This document shows positions 60,401 to 64,000 of a DNA stretch of 64,000 nucleotides, one piece after another. This DNA is from Sanderia malayensis. Taxonomy: Eukaryota; Cnidaria; Scyphozoa; Semaeostomeae; Pelagiidae. The stretch's first letter is position 1, and each line of letters begins with the position of its first letter. The translations under genes and the position numbers were made by a program. The stretch lies in contig RQOL01000658.1 in assembly GCA_013076295.1 (NCBI GenBank), positions 372,001 to 436,000 on the forward strand. Direction: 5' to 3'. The notes beneath the pieces were generated by a model. It did not search any database and had not been told where the DNA came from. It was given only the letters and a program-made list of their open reading frames with translations.

Positions 60401-63400
60401 TAACTGCTTCTCATATCTAAGAAATCAAGATAAAAAAATATACGTAACTATCAGTAGTCTTTAAAGAAGGGTAGATAAAACAAAGAAACATTTAATGCTC
60501 AAATGAGTGTTATTGAAGAAGAAAACCAGCTGCAAACGTTGTCTAATTGCAAGATGTTCTTATAAAAAAAACATCAGAGCTACCTCTGTCGAGCAATGTC
60601 TCGTTCTCGCTGTACGGCAGCCTCTTTCTCGATTTCAAGATGTGCTCTGAGCTCTTCAATTTGTTTGATGTATTTTCTACCACACCGTTCATCAGCCTCC
60701 AGCAGTTCACCCTGAAAAGCCAGGCGATGGGTACATCAGAAATGCATTTAACTCGTCAATTTACACCAGCAAACACAATTCAATTGATTAAAGCAGAAAG
60801 AGCTCTACAGAAGCAATTACAGGGACTCAAGGTAGTGCTAAGCAGCGCCACATACGCAGAGAAAGTGCAAAAAATTCAACATTGAACAAAATGAAAAAGT
60901 TTTTACAACAATAGCTCACTTGTTGCATGGCTTTGAGTTTCTTTATTTCAGCTTTGTGCTTGGCAATTAATTTTTGAATATCTGGTTCCAAACCCTTCAC
61001 AGTCATCTCCTAGGAAACAAACGTAATATTAAACTAACAAGTTTAATAACCATTCAACATCTTGAAGAGATATATGCTCTGACGTTTTCATATTATCAAA
61101 ATATAGTAGCGATTTAATTAAATTACTTTTATTTGCGTAGTTTTCTCGTGAATCCATTTCTCCCGTCTTAGTTTCTCGGCAGCTTCCATGATTTCCTTCT
61201 GCTTTTTTAATTCAACAGCATGACTAGAAAAAGCAATCACATCAATATTAAAACAGGCTTGCCATTTTAATGCTTCAAGCTTAAACTGATTATTTATATC
61301 TCTAAGACCAAAGAGCGAAAGAAATGTAAAAAATGTTTGCAGTCCCTTAGATTTGAAATATTAAAAAAAGTCGACTCTAAGAAGAAAAGCTGACGAAAAA
61401 GAAAAAATAACTGAAAAAATATGAAGAAAAAAAATAAATAAGAAGTAAATTGAAAAAAAAAATGAAGATAATTTAAAAGGTAAGCCCCACTTACTTTCCC
61501 TCCGATGTCTTGAGCTTCGATGAATACCTTTGATCAGTATCTTTGAGTTTCTTCACGAGTTCTTCACAGCGTTGACTGAGGACTTTTTTATCGTCAATAA
61601 GCTGATCAATGAACGATAAATGACGTTGTATTGTAGCCTCGTATTCCTGTCTTTGCAATGCCAGTTGTTGCTTGTGTTCCTTATCCAACTCGCGCTGATG
61701 TGTGGTTGAGAATTCATGTTGTTGTTGCTATGAAAAAAGTTCAATTCACTTCAAGATGGGTAACATACATTTCCTAACTCTATTTAATGCAAACATGAGC
61801 CCCCCGGCGTTATCACTATGGTCCACAGACAAACAGAGTGATATAACAATCCTTGAGAAGGTTAAACTATAGTTTAGCTTTACTTGCAAATATGGCAAGT
61901 AGGTATGTGAATAAAACATGAGGAGCAAACTGGATGATGATTCAACCAGAGAGTAATAAATACTTTACCAATGCTTTTTGCAGCAAGTTGACTGATTTTT
62001 TCCGTTCGTCGAGCTCGTCCTTCTGTGCATTAATGGCGTTGCTGATTTCACTGGCAACTTGAGAAGCCGAATCCATCATTTTGCTGCAAGCAAAGACACA
62101 GCTGTAGAACACACTGTCCACTGTAAAACACGCGTTCATACAACATCACATGGTTTCATCCATGAAGCAAGTCTGCGCATAACTATTAGCATCTACTTTA
62201 CAATGCTGCACATTGCTATTAGCATCTACCTTACAATTCTGCCAAAACTAAAGCAATATATCATCGCATGTTCATGTGGTATAGTACACAGAAGTAAAGT
62301 AAAGAATCGATCAATACTTACTCTGGTGAAGTTGTCTCATCAAACAAGTTTACAGTATCGGATACAATCGATTCTGCAACTCTTGACTGAATAAAGAAAT
62401 AAAATAAGTAAGGGTGCGAGAAAGAGAAACAATCTAGAGAGGAAATCAAATGGTCCTATCAAAGCTAAGCTTTAAAGGGTCAATTAGGCAGAGCGAACAA
62501 AGAGGAGGGTGGCATGCGATATTCAATATGCCTTCCTGAGAATCATATCACATACCCTGCTTAATTCGCTTCGAATATCTTGTTCTGCTTTGTCCACCTC
62601 ATCGAGAAAATTCATTATGTTTCTGGAATGAAACAACATGAAACAACAACAGGCGAAATAAATAGGAAACAGGGGTTTCGGAGAAAAATAAACATAACCC
62701 CAAAAATAGCCCAGTGACATTCATGCGGATATCAGTTCATATGGAAGAAAGATGCACGTGGCATGGCAATTCACAATAATCACGGCGGGGTGGCGTAGGG
62801 GTTAGGGCGGTGGTTGAATCGTTGAAGCCAGTATGCATGCAAAGGTTCAAATCCACGGATGGTCAGAAAACAGCCAACCTCGGAAGACAGCCAACTCAGC
62901 TGTTTTCTGAGGTTGGCGATAGGGTGCCCATAACGTACAGTGTAACCAGTTAGTAAACATACTAAATAACATTGACACATAACTACAAAGAAATTATTAT
63001 TGTAGACATACCTCAGTTTATCTGCTGTTAGCAATGGATTGTTTTGTTGCCTTTGGTTGCTCGCTGAATCTAAACTTTGCAGCTTTTCCGTCGATAAATA
63101 CTGCTGGGAGAATGAAAATAAAACGTTGTTGTCAACTCAACGTATTGGCAAAATATGAGCCAGGTTCACTCAAGACAATCGTACAGAAGATAAACATGTC
63201 ATAAATGCATTGGCCGTATGTTTGATATACATCTGTGTCGGGAAATTTGCTAAGTATCATGAGGCAGCGTGAACAAGAAACGTCAGTCAGCTAAAACAAC
63301 TTAGACTGAAGGTTCAATGTTTCACTCACCAGTTCCTCTTCCCCTTTGCCCGCAGGACCTGGAAAATAAAAAAAATAGCTTCAAAAACCAGAATTCTACA

Positions 63401-64000
63401 TTCTACATTCAATTAGAAGAAACAAAACAGAAGGATAAAACAGCTATGTGACAAGACTAGAGTTGCAGAAACAATATCATTACCCCAGACATCTTTTACT
63501 GGTTTCTTTGGGTTCGTCAACTCTGGGGGTTCAGCTTCCAATTCCTTAAGAGTATTCATTAAATCATCAAATGTACTTCCTCTTGCTTCACTCTCTACTT
63601 TGCTGTTGACAAAGGCGAATGCATAGCTTGGTTAAATCTTCCAGAAGCACATGCCACAATCTCACCTATCTTATCAGAAGAATTGTTACATTGTCATGCA
63701 AAAAAATATCTGACTACCTCGAGGATACATGAGCATTGCTATCTGTTCTATCTGTTGAAATGACGTCAGTTTGACCGTCCTTATTGCTTCTTCCGTACGT
63801 CGAGCCCTGCAAATCAACAACATGGCAAAGTTCAGATCACTATGTAACCAAATGTATGTATCTGAGTATTTTCGATCACTTGAGATCGAAATTAATCATT
63901 AATCACCTCAAAAATCTCATTCACTTTGCGGCCAACACTGCTTGCCGTCTCAGGCCTGCCTTGCAAAACATCCCCTGATCCTTTGCCATTATCTGCACCT
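57438..64000 (-). CDS. CEP131: CEP131-like centriolar-satellite protein (5' end off window)
   Basis: Exons in transcript order from the right edge include 64,000-63,907; 63,806-63,718; 63,597-63,484; 63,358-63,330; 63,103-63,012; 62,622-62,556; 62,386-62,322; 62,083-61,969; 61,727-61,495; 61,223-61,127; 61,009-60,920; 60,711-60,584; 60,416-60,269; 60,096-60,019; 59,842-59,768; 59,627-59,565; 59,443-59,358; 59,249-59,165; 58,715-58,561; 58,064-57,936; 57,682-57,622; 57,506-57,438. They give about 720 residues ending KLMR-stop. Nearly all is charged coiled coil. RIRDKYENEIKELERSERSL, KQKDQEIIDVKSLTEQLQ, IVRQEFADR and the terminal KRADHLEMLL match the C-terminal region of CEP131/AZI1. That protein acts at centriolar satellites and the ciliary base and is needed for ciliogenesis. 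The start lies beyond the window. One intron (59,564 downward) uses a GC donor (GACAAG|GCAAC). Confidence 0.9.
58126..58277. mobile_element. MITE present only in duplication unit 2
   Basis: Near-perfect terminal inverted repeats TACCGTAAATCCTCGAATT and AATTCGAGGATTTACGGTA flank G/C-rich words (GGGGCTTATTCGAGGGG repeated twice). TA at each edge fits a TA target duplication. Unit 1 has the empty site at about 49,666 (ATAGCTGTGACAAGACAC), so insertion followed duplication. Confidence 0.88.
58819..59059. mobile_element. MITE in CEP131 intron (unit 2 copy)
   Basis: Homologue of the element at 50,232-50,468. Right end AGCCCCCGGGGCTTAATAGA…TTTTACGGTA. Several point and length differences from unit 1. 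Confidence 0.65.
62785..62950 (+). mobile_element. tRNA-derived SINE in CEP131 intron
   Basis: The head has an A-box-like TGGCGTAGGGG and a B-box-like GGTTCAAATCC about 45 bases apart. The acceptor stem does not pair, so it is a SINE head rather than a working tRNA gene. The body contains an inverted repeat (GCCAACCTC … GAGGTTGGC, about 62,873-62,917). It is antisense to the gene and of a different family from the SINE at 44.3 kb. Confidence 0.65.

Larger units (their letters stand above)
53058..61639. repeat. Tandem duplication, unit 2 (8.6 kb)
   Basis: Starts with the same sequence as 43,134 and ends at 61,639, where unit 1 stops and CEP131 continues. Relative to unit 1 it lacks about 170 bases (44,406-44,575 equivalent), 14 bases in the PDZ exon, and about 1.4 kb (45,068-46,448 equivalent). 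It gains a MITE at 58,126-58,277 and a longer minisatellite. Confidence 0.93.

Noticed and set aside
62785..62860. tRNA gene on the plus strand
   Set aside because: Same reason: promoter boxes without a pairing acceptor stem; better explained as a SINE head.

Overview
The window is nuclear DNA of an intron-rich animal. Genes are split by introns with GT-AG (a few GC-AG) borders. The genes include a CARD caspase, a mitochondrial dicarboxylate carrier, GDE1 and the centriolar-satellite protein CEP131. The sequence is AT-rich and carries many short inverted-repeat elements, tRNA-derived SINEs and a LINE fragment. Three intact, intron-bearing genes of the bacterial CapA/PgsA (poly-gamma-glutamate synthesis) family point to a non-bilaterian animal. 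A cnidarian is my best guess, because capA-like genes are associated with nematocyst poly-gamma-glutamate there. A sponge or other early-branching animal is not excluded.

Layout. Positions 1-15,500 hold no gene I can support. They contain a possible TATA promoter and spliced transcript on the minus strand (3.1-4.2 kb) and a Harbinger-type inverted-repeat element (9,531-10,247) that keeps a Myb/SANT-like remnant. From 15.5 to 26.1 kb there is a compact cluster: a caspase (-) head-to-head with SLC25A10 (+), then a small two-exon gene (+), then GDE1 (+). GDE1 has a LINE fragment in its first intron, and SLC25A10 has an unexplained two-exon ORF in its third intron. From 27.8 to 38.3 kb lie three tandem capA-like genes (+), each of seven coding exons with the same intron phases. 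Copies 1 and 3 are sisters at the 5' end, while all three are nearly identical at the 3' end, which suggests gene conversion.

From 39.3 kb to the end are two convergent genes: a RUN-PDZ-PTB protein (+, 39,320-47,591) and CEP131 (-, 57,438 to beyond the window). A head-to-tail duplication of about 9.9 kb (unit 1 43,134-53,057; unit 2 53,058-61,639) covers the 3' halves of both. The outer copies are complete at their 3' ends. In the middle lie a 5'-truncated CEP131 copy with its splice sites kept and a 5'-truncated, clearly decayed RUN-PDZ-PTB copy, pointing away from each other at the junction. Differences between the units (a MITE insertion, a minisatellite expansion and exon-removing deletions) record events after duplication. 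An assembly artefact that joined two haplotypes is the main alternative.

The genes serve apoptosis, mitochondrial transport, lysophospholipid metabolism, a probable extracellular or vesicular polymer pathway (capA), membrane traffic or signalling (RUN-PDZ-PTB) and cilium/centrosome biology (CEP131). Apart from the capA array they do not form one pathway. All exon borders were read by eye from splice signals and reading-frame continuity.
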